Of a DNA stretch of 13,886 nt, positions 1 to 6,726 are shown piece by piece; the stretch's first letter is position 1, and each line of letters starts with the position of its first letter. The stretch is from CAYNUJ01 sp964621225 (GTDB lineage: Bacteria > Bacteroidota > Ignavibacteria > Ignavibacteriales > Melioribacteraceae). The translations under genes and the position numbers were made by a program. The notes beneath the pieces are model-generated. The model searched no databases and had not been told where the DNA came from. It saw only the letters and a list, made by a program, of their open reading frames with translations. The stretch lies in the NCBI GenBank assembly GCA_964621225.1, contig CAZULK010000064.1, forward strand, positions 1 to 13,886. The letters run 5' to 3'.

Positions 1-1
1 G

Positions 2-76
2 CGGGGCCGACGAGACTCGAACTCGCGACCTCCTGCGTGACAGGCAGGCGTTCTAACCAAACTGAACTACGACCCC
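2..76 (-). tRNA. tRNA-Asp (anticodon GTC)
   Basis: Read on the minus strand this folds as a complete cloverleaf of 75 nt including the discriminator G. The acceptor stem GGGGTCG pairs with CGGCCCC (one T-G wobble). The anticodon stem CCTGC/GCAGG encloses the loop CTGTCAC, giving anticodon GTC for aspartate. The T arm has the TTCGAGT loop. The base after the discriminator is C, so a genome-encoded CCA is possible but runs off the window edge. The gene lies downstream of pfkA on the same strand and appears to have its own promoter at 107-138. Confidence 0.97.
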
Positions 77-106
77 AGTGTTACAAATTCTCAAAAAGAA
101 CGAAGC

Positions 107-138
107 CAAAATTATAACTAAGTTATAAAATATGCAAC
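107..138 (-). promoter_or_regulatory. Bacteroidota-type promoter for tRNA-Asp
   Basis: On the minus strand the sequence has GTTG (135-138), exactly 20 nt, then TAATTTTG (107-114). This matches the known Bacteroidota sigma-factor pattern TTTG - about 20 nt - TAnnTTTG, with one mismatch in the upstream box. Transcription would begin near position 100, about 24 nt before the tRNA 5' end. The same -7 octamer at the same 20-nt spacing occurs at 2250-2281, which strengthens both calls. The assignment rests on motif and spacing only. Confidence 0.6.
112..128. repeat. AT-rich inverted repeat between pfkA and tRNA-Asp
   Basis: A perfect 7-bp inverted repeat, TTATAAC - 3 nt - GTTATAA, lies inside the spacer of the proposed tRNA promoter and overlaps its -7 box. 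On the minus strand it is followed by TTTT, so it could act as a weak terminator for pfkA. It could equally be an operator-like palindrome or chance in AT-rich sequence. The stem has only one G-C pair, so termination would be weak. Confidence 0.35.
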
Positions 139-144
139 ACTTTT

Positions 145-1251
145 TTATAATTTTTCTACACCAAAAGTTACACCGACAGCCAAGGCTGCTTTAAGCGCCT
201 GATCCGTCTTTTTAACCAACTTCTGTTTGCTTATTGCATCTTCAATTTTGACTGCTTTTATTTCACTTCCTTTCAATGCAGCCATCATGCCGAATTTCTT
301 TTTCATTGCCAATTGAATGGCGAATGTTCCGAATTTGGTTGATAGGATTCTATCGTAAGGAGTCGGACTACCGCCTCTCTGTAAGTGTCCCAACACAGTA
401 TATCTGGTTTCTAGTCCGGTATTATCGGTGATTTGTTTTGCAACATATTCTGCAATTCCACCAAGTTGGATAGGATCCGTTCTCTTTTTATCGGTAGCTT
501 TTACAACCATTTGTCCGCCTTTAGGTTTGGCTCCTTCGGCAACACAAACAATCGAGAATTTTTTGCCACGCATATGTCTTTGAACCACTTTATCATATAC
601 CGCTTCCCATTCAAACGGAAATTCCGGTAACAGAATAATGTCAGCACCGCCGGCAAGTCCCCCGTGAAGAGCTATCCATCCGGCGTATCTTCCCATTGCT
701 TCTATAACCATTACCCTGTGATGGGAAGAAGCTGTTGTATGCAATCTATCGATTGCTTCGCTCACAACATATACAGCAGAATCATGCCCGAATGTTACGT
801 CCGTGGCATCCAAATCATTATCAATGGTTTTGGGAACCCCTACAATATTCATCCCCATTTTAGAAAGCTTGTTGGAGATGTGCATTGTTCCGTCGCCGCC
901 GATAGCTATTAGGGCATCCAAACCCCAAGCTTCATAATTCCTTACGGCTTGCTCGGCTCTGTTTACTATTTTAATTTCGCCGTCAACTTCTTCCGGCCAA
1001 TGGAACGGGTCACCTTTATTGGAAGAACCCAATATCGTACCGCCTTGTGCCAATATGCCGGAGACGTCTTTGTTGTATAATTCTTTTGCACGACCTTCAA
1101 CCAATCCCTCGAATCCGTCGATAATACCAAGTACACTCAATCCTTCGTCGTGCGCAGGTTTTGCTACTCCTCTAATTACGGCATTCAAACCGGGACAATC
1201 TCCTCCACCGGTTAAGATGCCTATTCTTTTTACTTTGTTTCCTTTACCCAT
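145..1251 (-). CDS. pfkA: 6-phosphofructokinase, Gly/Lys active-site type
   Basis: Phosphorylates fructose 6-phosphate to fructose 1,6-bisphosphate, the committed step of glycolysis, in the cytoplasm. The 368-residue protein shows the whole PFK signature in order: GGGDCPGLNAVIRG at 15-28, GGDGT at 118-122, PKTIDND at 140-146 with catalytic Asp144 and supporting Asp146, MGRYAG at 186-191, and LGHLQRGGSP near the C-terminus. At the two phosphoryl-donor positions it has Gly121 (E. coli Gly104) and Lys141 (E. coli Gly124). Pyrophosphate enzymes normally have Asp plus Lys and classical bacterial ATP enzymes Gly plus Gly. Family knowledge of Gly/Lys enzymes favours ATP, without certainty. The ATG at 1249-1251 is chosen because GAGG sits 5 nt upstream; an in-frame TTG at 1276-1278 would add nine residues with no visible ribosome site. 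It lies 50 bp downstream of rnhC and is probably co-transcribed with it. Confidence 0.95.
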   Translation of the reverse strand: MGKGNKVKRIGILTGGGDCPGLNAVIRGVAKPAHDEGLSVLGIIDGFEGLVEGRAKELYNKDVSGILAQGGTILGSSNKGDPFHWPEEVDGEIKIVNRAEQAVRNYEAWGLDALIAIGGDGTMHISNKLSKMGMNIVGVPKTIDNDLDATDVTFGHDSAVYVVSEAIDRLHTTASSHHRVMVIEAMGRYAGWIALHGGLAGGADIILLPEFPFEWEAVYDKVVQRHMRGKKFSIVCVAEGAKPKGGQMVVKATDKKRTDPIQLGGIAEYVAKQITDNTGLETRYTVLGHLQRGGSPTPYDRILSTKFGTFAIQLAMKKKFGMMAALKGSEIKAVKIEDAISKQKLVKKTDQALKAALAVGVTFGVEKL

Positions 1252-1256
1252 CACTA

Positions 1257-1260
1257 CCTC
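1257..1260 (-). promoter_or_regulatory. Ribosome binding site fixing the pfkA start
   Basis: Minus-strand GAGG lies 5 nt before the ATG at 1249-1251. It supports this start over the upstream in-frame TTG at 1276-1278 and the adjacent GTG at 1252-1254. Confidence 0.6.
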
Positions 1261-1280
1261 ATGATTTCTAAAAAGCAACG

Positions 1281-1288
1281 CAAATATA
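1281..1288 (-). promoter_or_regulatory. Possible internal promoter -7 box before pfkA
   Basis: Minus-strand TATATTTG fits TAnnTTTG and lies in the 50-bp rnhC-pfkA gap, placing a start site about 25 nt before the pfkA ATG. No TTTG box is seen about 20 nt further upstream, where CTAA stands instead. This could be a weak or regulated promoter, or coincidence. Confidence 0.25.
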
Positions 1289-1301
1289 CAAAATTTGCAG
1301 G

Positions 1302-2219
1302 CTAAGATTTAGTATTGACATTTAATTTTTTCCATGTTTTAAAATGGAGTTTTGCATAATTATTCAAATCAATCTTTCCCAACAATTCTTTATTATTTTT
1401 TATAAATTCTTCTGTATCGGTGGATGACCCAAGCGGTAACGGCTTTGTGCCTAACTTGTTTTTTTTGAACCATTGAATCATTTTTGCCCTTGCCAATATT
1501 GATGCTGCAGCTACTCCAAGAAATTTTTCAGCTTTCGGCATTGAAATAAATTCTACGTCCTTATTCCTGCCCGAAGCATCAAGCTCTTTTTCCTTTTTGT
1601 TGAATTTATCCGTAATCACCAATTTGCAATTTGTTTTTTCAATCAATTTTTCCACAACAGCGGAATGATATTTATCCAGCATTTTATTTATGTTCTTTTC
1701 TTCCGTGTAAACTTTATTATATTCCACGGGTTCAACACTCATCACCTCGAATTCAATTCCGGGTATTTGAGATATTTTAATTGCCATGTCCCAAATTATC
1801 TCGTCCGTTAAATCTTTGCTGTCCCTTACTCCCAGATCCAGCAATTTTGGTTTGGTTTCCCCATTCACATAAACTGCTGCAATAACCAGCGGACCAAACA
1901 AATCCCCTTTGCCGGTTTCATCGCTACCAATGTATTCCTCCGGTTCGTCATCTAAAATTTTGTCTTTGAACAGAGCAGGTTGTTCTTGAACTAATTCATT
2001 TAAAGTTTGAAACTCGGGGGTTGAGGTCTTTCCCTGTAAAACGGTTTTTATCCCTTTTTTGCCAAAATAGACTAGAAGTTTGAATTTATTATCCGCAAAA
2101 TGGATATCATATTCAAAGTTATATTGCTTTTCCGAAAAGTTGTCAACGAAACAACCGAATTCCTCTAAATTTTCAGCTAATTCGTCAATATGTTTTTTTG
2201 CCAATTCTTTTTGGTTCAT
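1302..2219 (-). CDS. rnhC: Ribonuclease HIII
   Basis: Cleaves the RNA strand of RNA-DNA hybrids in the cytoplasm, removing R-loops and primer remnants. About the first 85 residues form the TBP-like N-terminal substrate-binding domain specific to RNase HIII; the YFGKKGIKTVLQGK stretch there resembles its usual YxSGKxxxQGK strand. The catalytic domain follows with IGSDETGKGDLFGP, whose Asp100-Glu101 are the first two metal-binding acids. VRDSKDL and ITDKFN come next, then the helix AAASILARAK. The length of 305 residues is normal for the family. The ATG at 2217-2219 is preferred. A TTG at 2229-2231 would add four residues, but its AGGA abuts the codon; the same AGGA lies 12 nt from the ATG, so the start is not firmly settled. 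The gene is divergent from the isomerase lipoprotein and upstream of pfkA. Confidence 0.93.
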   Translation of the reverse strand: MNQKELAKKHIDELAENLEEFGCFVDNFSEKQYNFEYDIHFADNKFKLLVYFGKKGIKTVLQGKTSTPEFQTLNELVQEQPALFKDKILDDEPEEYIGSDETGKGDLFGPLVIAAVYVNGETKPKLLDLGVRDSKDLTDEIIWDMAIKISQIPGIEFEVMSVEPVEYNKVYTEEKNINKMLDKYHSAVVEKLIEKTNCKLVITDKFNKKEKELDASGRNKDVEFISMPKAEKFLGVAAASILARAKMIQWFKKNKLGTKPLPLGSSTDTEEFIKNNKELLGKIDLNNYAKLHFKTWKKLNVNTKS

Positions 2220-2249
2220 CTTTTTAATCAATCCTATATTCGATTATGT

Positions 2250-2281
2250 TTTGCTATTTCCAAGGGCAAGTTGTAATTTTG
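2250..2281 (+). promoter_or_regulatory. Bacteroidota-type promoter for the isomerase lipoprotein
   Basis: TTTG (2250-2253), 20 nt, then TAATTTTG (2274-2281) is a perfect match to the Bacteroidota TTTG / TAnnTTTG consensus. Transcription would start near 2288, giving a leader of only about 16 nt with no Shine-Dalgarno before the ATG at 2304. It sits in the 84-bp region between the divergent rnhC and isomerase genes. Confidence 0.7.
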
Positions 2282-2303
2282 TCCATTTAATTAATAATAA
2301 GCT

Positions 2304-3959
2304 ATGCAGAACAAAAACAGATTATATTTTCAAATAATAAATATACTTATAATATTACTTCTTATCTCCACAGGGTGTTCGGATAATAAAAATATTGTTG
2401 CCGAAATCGGTACTCACAAAATAACTCTCAAACAATGGCAAAAGAGGTATTCCGAATTTTTATCTTCTACGGGAATCAAAGATAATTTGCCTATGAGGCA
2501 TGATATTTTGGATAATATGGTGAATGAGATAATTCTCTATTATTACGATGATAATAACAAGATATTTAACAATCCGGAATATCAAAAAGAAATTGAGTGG
2601 TTAAAAAAAGAAGCTATTCTTGCATTCGTTAAAGATAGGGATATTTATGCTAAAATTACCGCTACCGACGAGGAATTGAGGGAGGCATATTATAAGGCTC
2701 ACGTTGCCATTTCGGCAAGACATTTATTCGCCCGTACAAAAGAGGAAGCGGATAATTTATATCAACTTTTGAAAGCCGGAGCGGACTTCAATACTCTGGC
2801 GAAACAAGTTTTTACCGATTCAACCTTGAAAGCGAACGGCGGTTACATTGGATGGTTCACTTGGGGTGATATGGACCCCGCATTCGAAGATGCTGCATAT
2901 AAACTTCGTCCCGGGGAAATTTCTTCCCCCGTTCAAACTGCCCAAGGCTATAGCATTATTAAAGTGGAAGACAGAAAAGTGCAGCCTTTAATGACAGAGT
3001 ATGATTTTAATAGGAGAAAAAAAGATATTGAGCGCTCTCTGAGAATCTCCAAGAAAAGACCCGCCGAGAAAGAATTCATTAAAAAATTAATGGATCCGGA
3101 AAAATTGAAATTTAATAACGAAGCTATTGATTTTCTGTTCGAACATTTGAATGAGCTCAATTCAGAGGTTGTGTTAAATAGAAGCGATGATTGGGTTGCA
3201 CAATATGAAAACAGAAATTATACATTGGGCGAGGTGGCGGAATTGTTGAATTCGGTTCCGTTATTTCACCGGGAAAGAATGAGGAATCAACGCTTGCTTA
3301 GGAAGGGGATAGAAGGGCTTCTGGTTCAACAAAAAATTTATGAATACGCCATCGATAAAGGCTACGATAAAAATTCGGAAGTTTTGGAAGCTCAATATAA
3401 ATTGACCATGAACAAGTTTCTGCAGACCAAAATGGATGAAATTTCAATGAATGCTTCCATCCCGGATTCTGCAGCCATGAAATATTATGAGGAAAACATA
3501 AATGTTTTTAGCGAACCACAAAAAATTAATGTTTCCGAAATTATTGTATCCAGAAAGACTTTAGCCGATAGTATTATGAACTTTCTCAATCATGGAAGCG
3601 ATTTTGGTAATTTGGCGGAAAAATACTCAATTAGAAAATGGAGCGCTAAAAACCGAGGCGAGATTGGGTTGGCCTCTTTGGAAAGGTTCGGTTTATTGAA
3701 AGAAAAATTATGGAATGCACCCATTGGGAAGATTGTAGGTCCCTATAAAATTAACGAAGTTTTTGGTATATTTAAAGTTACGGAAAAAGTTGATGCAAGA
3801 CCTATTCCTTTTGAGAAAATAAAGGACGAGGTCGTGCAAAAAGCTAAATTGGATATGCGTACTAAACTAGTATCCAATTATTTGGAAAAAAAGCGTAAGG
3901 AGATTGATCTAAATATATATTATGATAATTTGATCTATTCTGCGAAGAAATTTAATTAA
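2304..3959 (+). CDS. Lipoprotein peptidyl-prolyl cis-trans isomerase with two parvulin domains
   Basis: Predicted periplasmic, membrane-anchored chaperone/isomerase of the PpiC/PrsA/SurA type. A basic n-region and hydrophobic stretch end at the lipobox-like STGC with lipid-attached Cys25. A helical region follows, then parvulin domain 1 (about 136-228) with His140 in ARHLF, NGGYIGWF at 178-185 and a PGEISSPV strand, a well-conserved isomerase core. A long helical linker leads to parvulin domain 2 (about 407-495), which has Ile413 where domain 1 has His140 and lacks the GWF motif, so it looks structural. It begins at an ATG without a Shine-Dalgarno but directly behind a good promoter. A hairpin terminator follows the stop, and a TonB receptor comes next. 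A role in folding the outer-membrane barrels encoded downstream is plausible but inferred from position. A SurA-like protein is the main alternative name; the lipid anchor argues for PrsA-like topology. Confidence 0.88.
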   Translation: MQNKNRLYFQIINILIILLLISTGCSDNKNIVAEIGTHKITLKQWQKRYSEFLSSTGIKDNLPMRHDILDNMVNEIILYYYDDNNKIFNNPEYQKEIEWLKKEAILAFVKDRDIYAKITATDEELREAYYKAHVAISARHLFARTKEEADNLYQLLKAGADFNTLAKQVFTDSTLKANGGYIGWFTWGDMDPAFEDAAYKLRPGEISSPVQTAQGYSIIKVEDRKVQPLMTEYDFNRRKKDIERSLRISKKRPAEKEFIKKLMDPEKLKFNNEAIDFLFEHLNELNSEVVLNRSDDWVAQYENRNYTLGEVAELLNSVPLFHRERMRNQRLLRKGIEGLLVQQKIYEYAIDKGYDKNSEVLEAQYKLTMNKFLQTKMDEISMNASIPDSAAMKYYEENINVFSEPQKINVSEIIVSRKTLADSIMNFLNHGSDFGNLAEKYSIRKWSAKNRGEIGLASLERFGLLKEKLWNAPIGKIVGPYKINEVFGIFKVTEKVDARPIPFEKIKDEVVQKAKLDMRTKLVSNYLEKKRKEIDLNIYYDNLIYSAKKFN

Positions 3960-3962
3960 AAG

Positions 3963-3990
3963 AACCGGTCGGGTAAACCGGTTTATTGTT
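3963..3990 (+). terminator. Hairpin terminator after the isomerase gene
   Basis: Stem AACCGG (3963-3968) pairs with CCGGTT (3978-3983) around a 9-nt loop, starts four bases after the stop codon and is followed by a T-rich tail. The tail is interrupted and the stem is short, so read-through into the TonB receptor gene is possible. Confidence 0.55.
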
Positions 3991-4005
3991 ATTATTAATT
4001 AGGTT

Positions 4006-4011
4006 AAGGAG
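4006..4011 (+). promoter_or_regulatory. Ribosome binding site fixing the TonB receptor start
   Basis: AAGGAG lies 7 nt before the ATG at 4019. It decides against the longer in-frame TTG start at 3986, which would begin inside the terminator tail and put charged residues ahead of the signal peptide. Confidence 0.8.
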
Positions 4012-4018
4012 CATTTGT

Positions 4019-6703
4019 ATGAGACGTATTGCTGCAATTCTCTTCGCCATGGTGGTACTCCTATCGATTACCCTTCATGCGGGAACTACGGGAAAATTGA
4101 CGGGAAAAGTAATCGATAAAGAAACGGGCGAACCGCTTCCTTTTGTGAATATCATACTCGAAGGTACCATGCTCGGAGCTGCTACCGACATGGAGGGAAA
4201 TTATGTTATTCTGAATATTCCTCCGGGTGTCTATACCGTTAAAGCTCAATTTGTTGGTTACCAAACTGTTCGAGTTGAAGGAGTTAGGATATCCGTCGAT
4301 TTAACTACCAGGCAGAATATCGAAATGAGTTCTGCTACCGTTGAACTTGGTGAGGTAGTCGTTACAGGGGGAAGAGAGCTGGTTAGAAAAGACGTGACTG
4401 CCACAGAAGCGAGGGTTACGTCGGAACAGATAGAAAATTTACCTGTAGCTGAGTTGGATGATGTGCTTCAACTTCAAGCCGGGGTAAACAGAGGTGCCGG
4501 CGGTGAATTCCATATCCGTGGCGGCCGTTCTTCCGAAATAGCTTATTGGGTGAATGGTATCTCAATTACCGATGGTTATGATAATTCTCAAGGTATAGAA
4601 ATTGACAATAGTTCGGTCAAGGAATTACAAGTTATTACCGGTACTTTTAACGCCGAATATGGTCAGGCCATGTCAGGTATTGTTAATACAGTTACCAAAG
4701 AAGGCGGACAAAGTTTCAATGGTTATGTAAATGTTTATTCAGGGGATTATGTAAGTAATCACACTAAAGTATTTCCTAATATCGATCATCTGAATCCTGC
4801 GGAAAATTATAACTTCCAAGCAAATTTTGGCGGACCCGTTCCGGGAACGTCTAAGAAATTGACTTTCTTTGTCAACGGACGTCATGCTTACGATGATGGA
4901 TGGTTGTACGGTTTCAGAAAATTTTCTACAACCGGAGATACTTTGAATGGAGAAGCAGTGCCGATGAATTGGAGCAAAAGATGGCTTGCTCAAGCTAATC
5001 TAAGTTTTTATGCTTCAAAATATTTTAAGTTTAATTTAGAGGCTCTCTATTCCAAGAGGAATTACCAGGATTATAATCACTTTTTCAAGTGGGAACCCGA
5101 CGGTAATAATTTCCAATTTGCAGATGCTTACAATGCAACACTTACTATGACTCACACATTTTCACCTTCTTCTTTTTATACAGTGAAAGCTTCTGTGTTC
5201 GACAAAGAGTACAATTCTTATTTGTACGAAGATCCGCTTGATTCAAGATATTTGCATCCCGATTCACTTAACACTGTTGGGTTTGCATTTGCAACCAAAG
5301 GTACTTCTTTGGGAAGATTTTGGAGAAGAACTACAACTTATGTCGGCAAAATTGATTTTACATCCCAGGTCTCAACTCATCATATGATAAAAACCGGTGC
5401 GGAAATCAAGACTCATAAAATAAGAGTTGACGGTTACTCCATTCAACCTGCATTGAATGAATTCGGAGTGCCGATAGAACCGTTCAGACCTGCAATTCCG
5501 GGTAAAGATGAATTGGGCAGGGAAGCTTATACCGAGGATCCTTTGGAATTTTCGGCCTATATACAGGATAAAATTGAATACGAAGAAGTTATTATTAATT
5601 TAGGTCTTCGTATGGATTATTTTGACGCAAACGGAAATGTATTGGTTGACGAAACTGACCCAAATATTTATTTGCCGCTTAGACAAGGATTGGACTCTTT
5701 GAGTCTTTCCGAAAGGAGACCATATTTTTATAAAGATTCATCCCCTAAATGGCAATTATCTCCCCGCCTTGGTATTGCATATCCTGTAAGTGCAGGCGGT
5801 GTTGTAAGATTCTCATACGGTCATTTTCTTCAAATCCCTTCTTTCCAATACTTGTATAACAATACATCATACAAAGTACCTCTTTCCGGTAATCCGGGAA
5901 GCGTGTATGGTAATCCCGATTTGAAACCCCAGCAAACGGTTATGTACGAAATCGGTTTCAAACAGGAATTTATGAATACATTTTCTCTCGATGTTACTGC
6001 TTTCTACAGGGATATAAGAAACTGGATTACTGCTGGAACGATAGTGGAAACACGTAACGGTATTGGATACAGTAGATATGTAAATAAAGATTATGCCAAT
6101 GTAAAGGGTATTACATTTAATGTTAGTAAGAGGTTTAGCGATTATTGGTCTTTCGATGTTAATTATACTTACCAAGTTGCGGAAGGCAGTAATTCCAGAC
6201 CTGAAGAAGAATTTGATGCACAACGAAGCGATAGAGAACCTTCGTTATATTTGATTCCGCTCGACTGGGATCAGAGACATCTCCTGAATATCAACTTTTA
6301 CGTTGGTGGAGAAACATGGGGCGGAAGTCTTTTGGGAAGGTACGGAACCGGTTTACCCTACACTCCTTCCATTACTCAATATACTTCCGAAAGAGGAATT
6401 ACTTCCGGATTTCAGAGAAACAGCAGACGTAAACCGAATCAATTCACAATGGATTTGCGTTTGCATAAATCATTTGAACTTTCCGGTATTAATGTAACTA
6501 CATTTTTGAGAGTATTTAATATACTCGATACAAAAGTTGTTACAAATGTATTCGGTGATACAGGCGATCCGGAATTTACCACTGTTGGTCAAAATGTTGG
6601 AGAAGACCCGAACAGACCTAATACTGTTGCCGAGTACTTGATTTCACCATGGAATTACGGTGAACCACGTAAAGTTGAATTTGGTTTTGAATTCTCATTC
6701 TAA
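4019..6703 (+). CDS. TonB-dependent outer-membrane receptor with carboxypeptidase-regulatory-like N-domain
   Basis: A 22-stranded outer-membrane barrel expected to import a substrate, or to act with a surface protein, using TonB energy. Residues 1-21 form a signal peptide (MRRI n-region, hydrophobic core, LHA end). Residues 26-110 form the beta-sandwich CarboxypepD_reg-like domain, with TGKVIDKETGEPLPFVNI and GNYVILNIPPGVYTV. GEVVVTGG at 111-118 resembles a TonB box. The plug spans about 119-235, including HIRGGRSSEIAYWVNGI near 164 and VNTVTKEGG near 221-229. The barrel fills the rest, with NPDLKPQQTVMYEIGF typical of late strands and a terminal Phe. The length of 894 residues is normal. No SusD-like lipoprotein follows; instead a large secreted repeat protein starts 23 bp downstream and a PorV-like gene follows that, so the three probably form an operon. 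The substrate cannot be deduced. Confidence 0.93.
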   Translation: MRRIAAILFAMVVLLSITLHAGTTGKLTGKVIDKETGEPLPFVNIILEGTMLGAATDMEGNYVILNIPPGVYTVKAQFVGYQTVRVEGVRISVDLTTRQNIEMSSATVELGEVVVTGGRELVRKDVTATEARVTSEQIENLPVAELDDVLQLQAGVNRGAGGEFHIRGGRSSEIAYWVNGISITDGYDNSQGIEIDNSSVKELQVITGTFNAEYGQAMSGIVNTVTKEGGQSFNGYVNVYSGDYVSNHTKVFPNIDHLNPAENYNFQANFGGPVPGTSKKLTFFVNGRHAYDDGWLYGFRKFSTTGDTLNGEAVPMNWSKRWLAQANLSFYASKYFKFNLEALYSKRNYQDYNHFFKWEPDGNNFQFADAYNATLTMTHTFSPSSFYTVKASVFDKEYNSYLYEDPLDSRYLHPDSLNTVGFAFATKGTSLGRFWRRTTTYVGKIDFTSQVSTHHMIKTGAEIKTHKIRVDGYSIQPALNEFGVPIEPFRPAIPGKDELGREAYTEDPLEFSAYIQDKIEYEEVIINLGLRMDYFDANGNVLVDETDPNIYLPLRQGLDSLSLSERRPYFYKDSSPKWQLSPRLGIAYPVSAGGVVRFSYGHFLQIPSFQYLYNNTSYKVPLSGNPGSVYGNPDLKPQQTVMYEIGFKQEFMNTFSLDVTAFYRDIRNWITAGTIVETRNGIGYSRYVNKDYANVKGITFNVSKRFSDYWSFDVNYTYQVAEGSNSRPEEEFDAQRSDREPSLYLIPLDWDQRHLLNINFYVGGETWGGSLLGRYGTGLPYTPSITQYTSERGITSGFQRNSRRKPNQFTMDLRLHKSFELSGINVTTFLRVFNILDTKVVTNVFGDTGDPEFTTVGQNVGEDPNRPNTVAEYLISPWNYGEPRKVEFGFEFSF

Positions 6704-6726
6704 TTGAAGTTTCAGGAGGAAAATAG

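Noticed and set aside
145..1251. Pyrophosphate-dependent phosphofructokinase
   Set aside because: Lys141 is present but the donor-site Asp typical of pyrophosphate enzymes is Gly121, so a pyrophosphate enzyme should not be named from sequence alone.
433..1264. Plus-strand frames opposite pfkA
   Set aside because: Short, without domain-like sequence, and fully covered by a clearly conserved phosphofructokinase on the other strand.
2220..2303. Riboswitch or structured leader before the isomerase gene
   Set aside because: The proposed start site leaves only about 16 nt of leader, too short for an aptamer, and no stem is visible.
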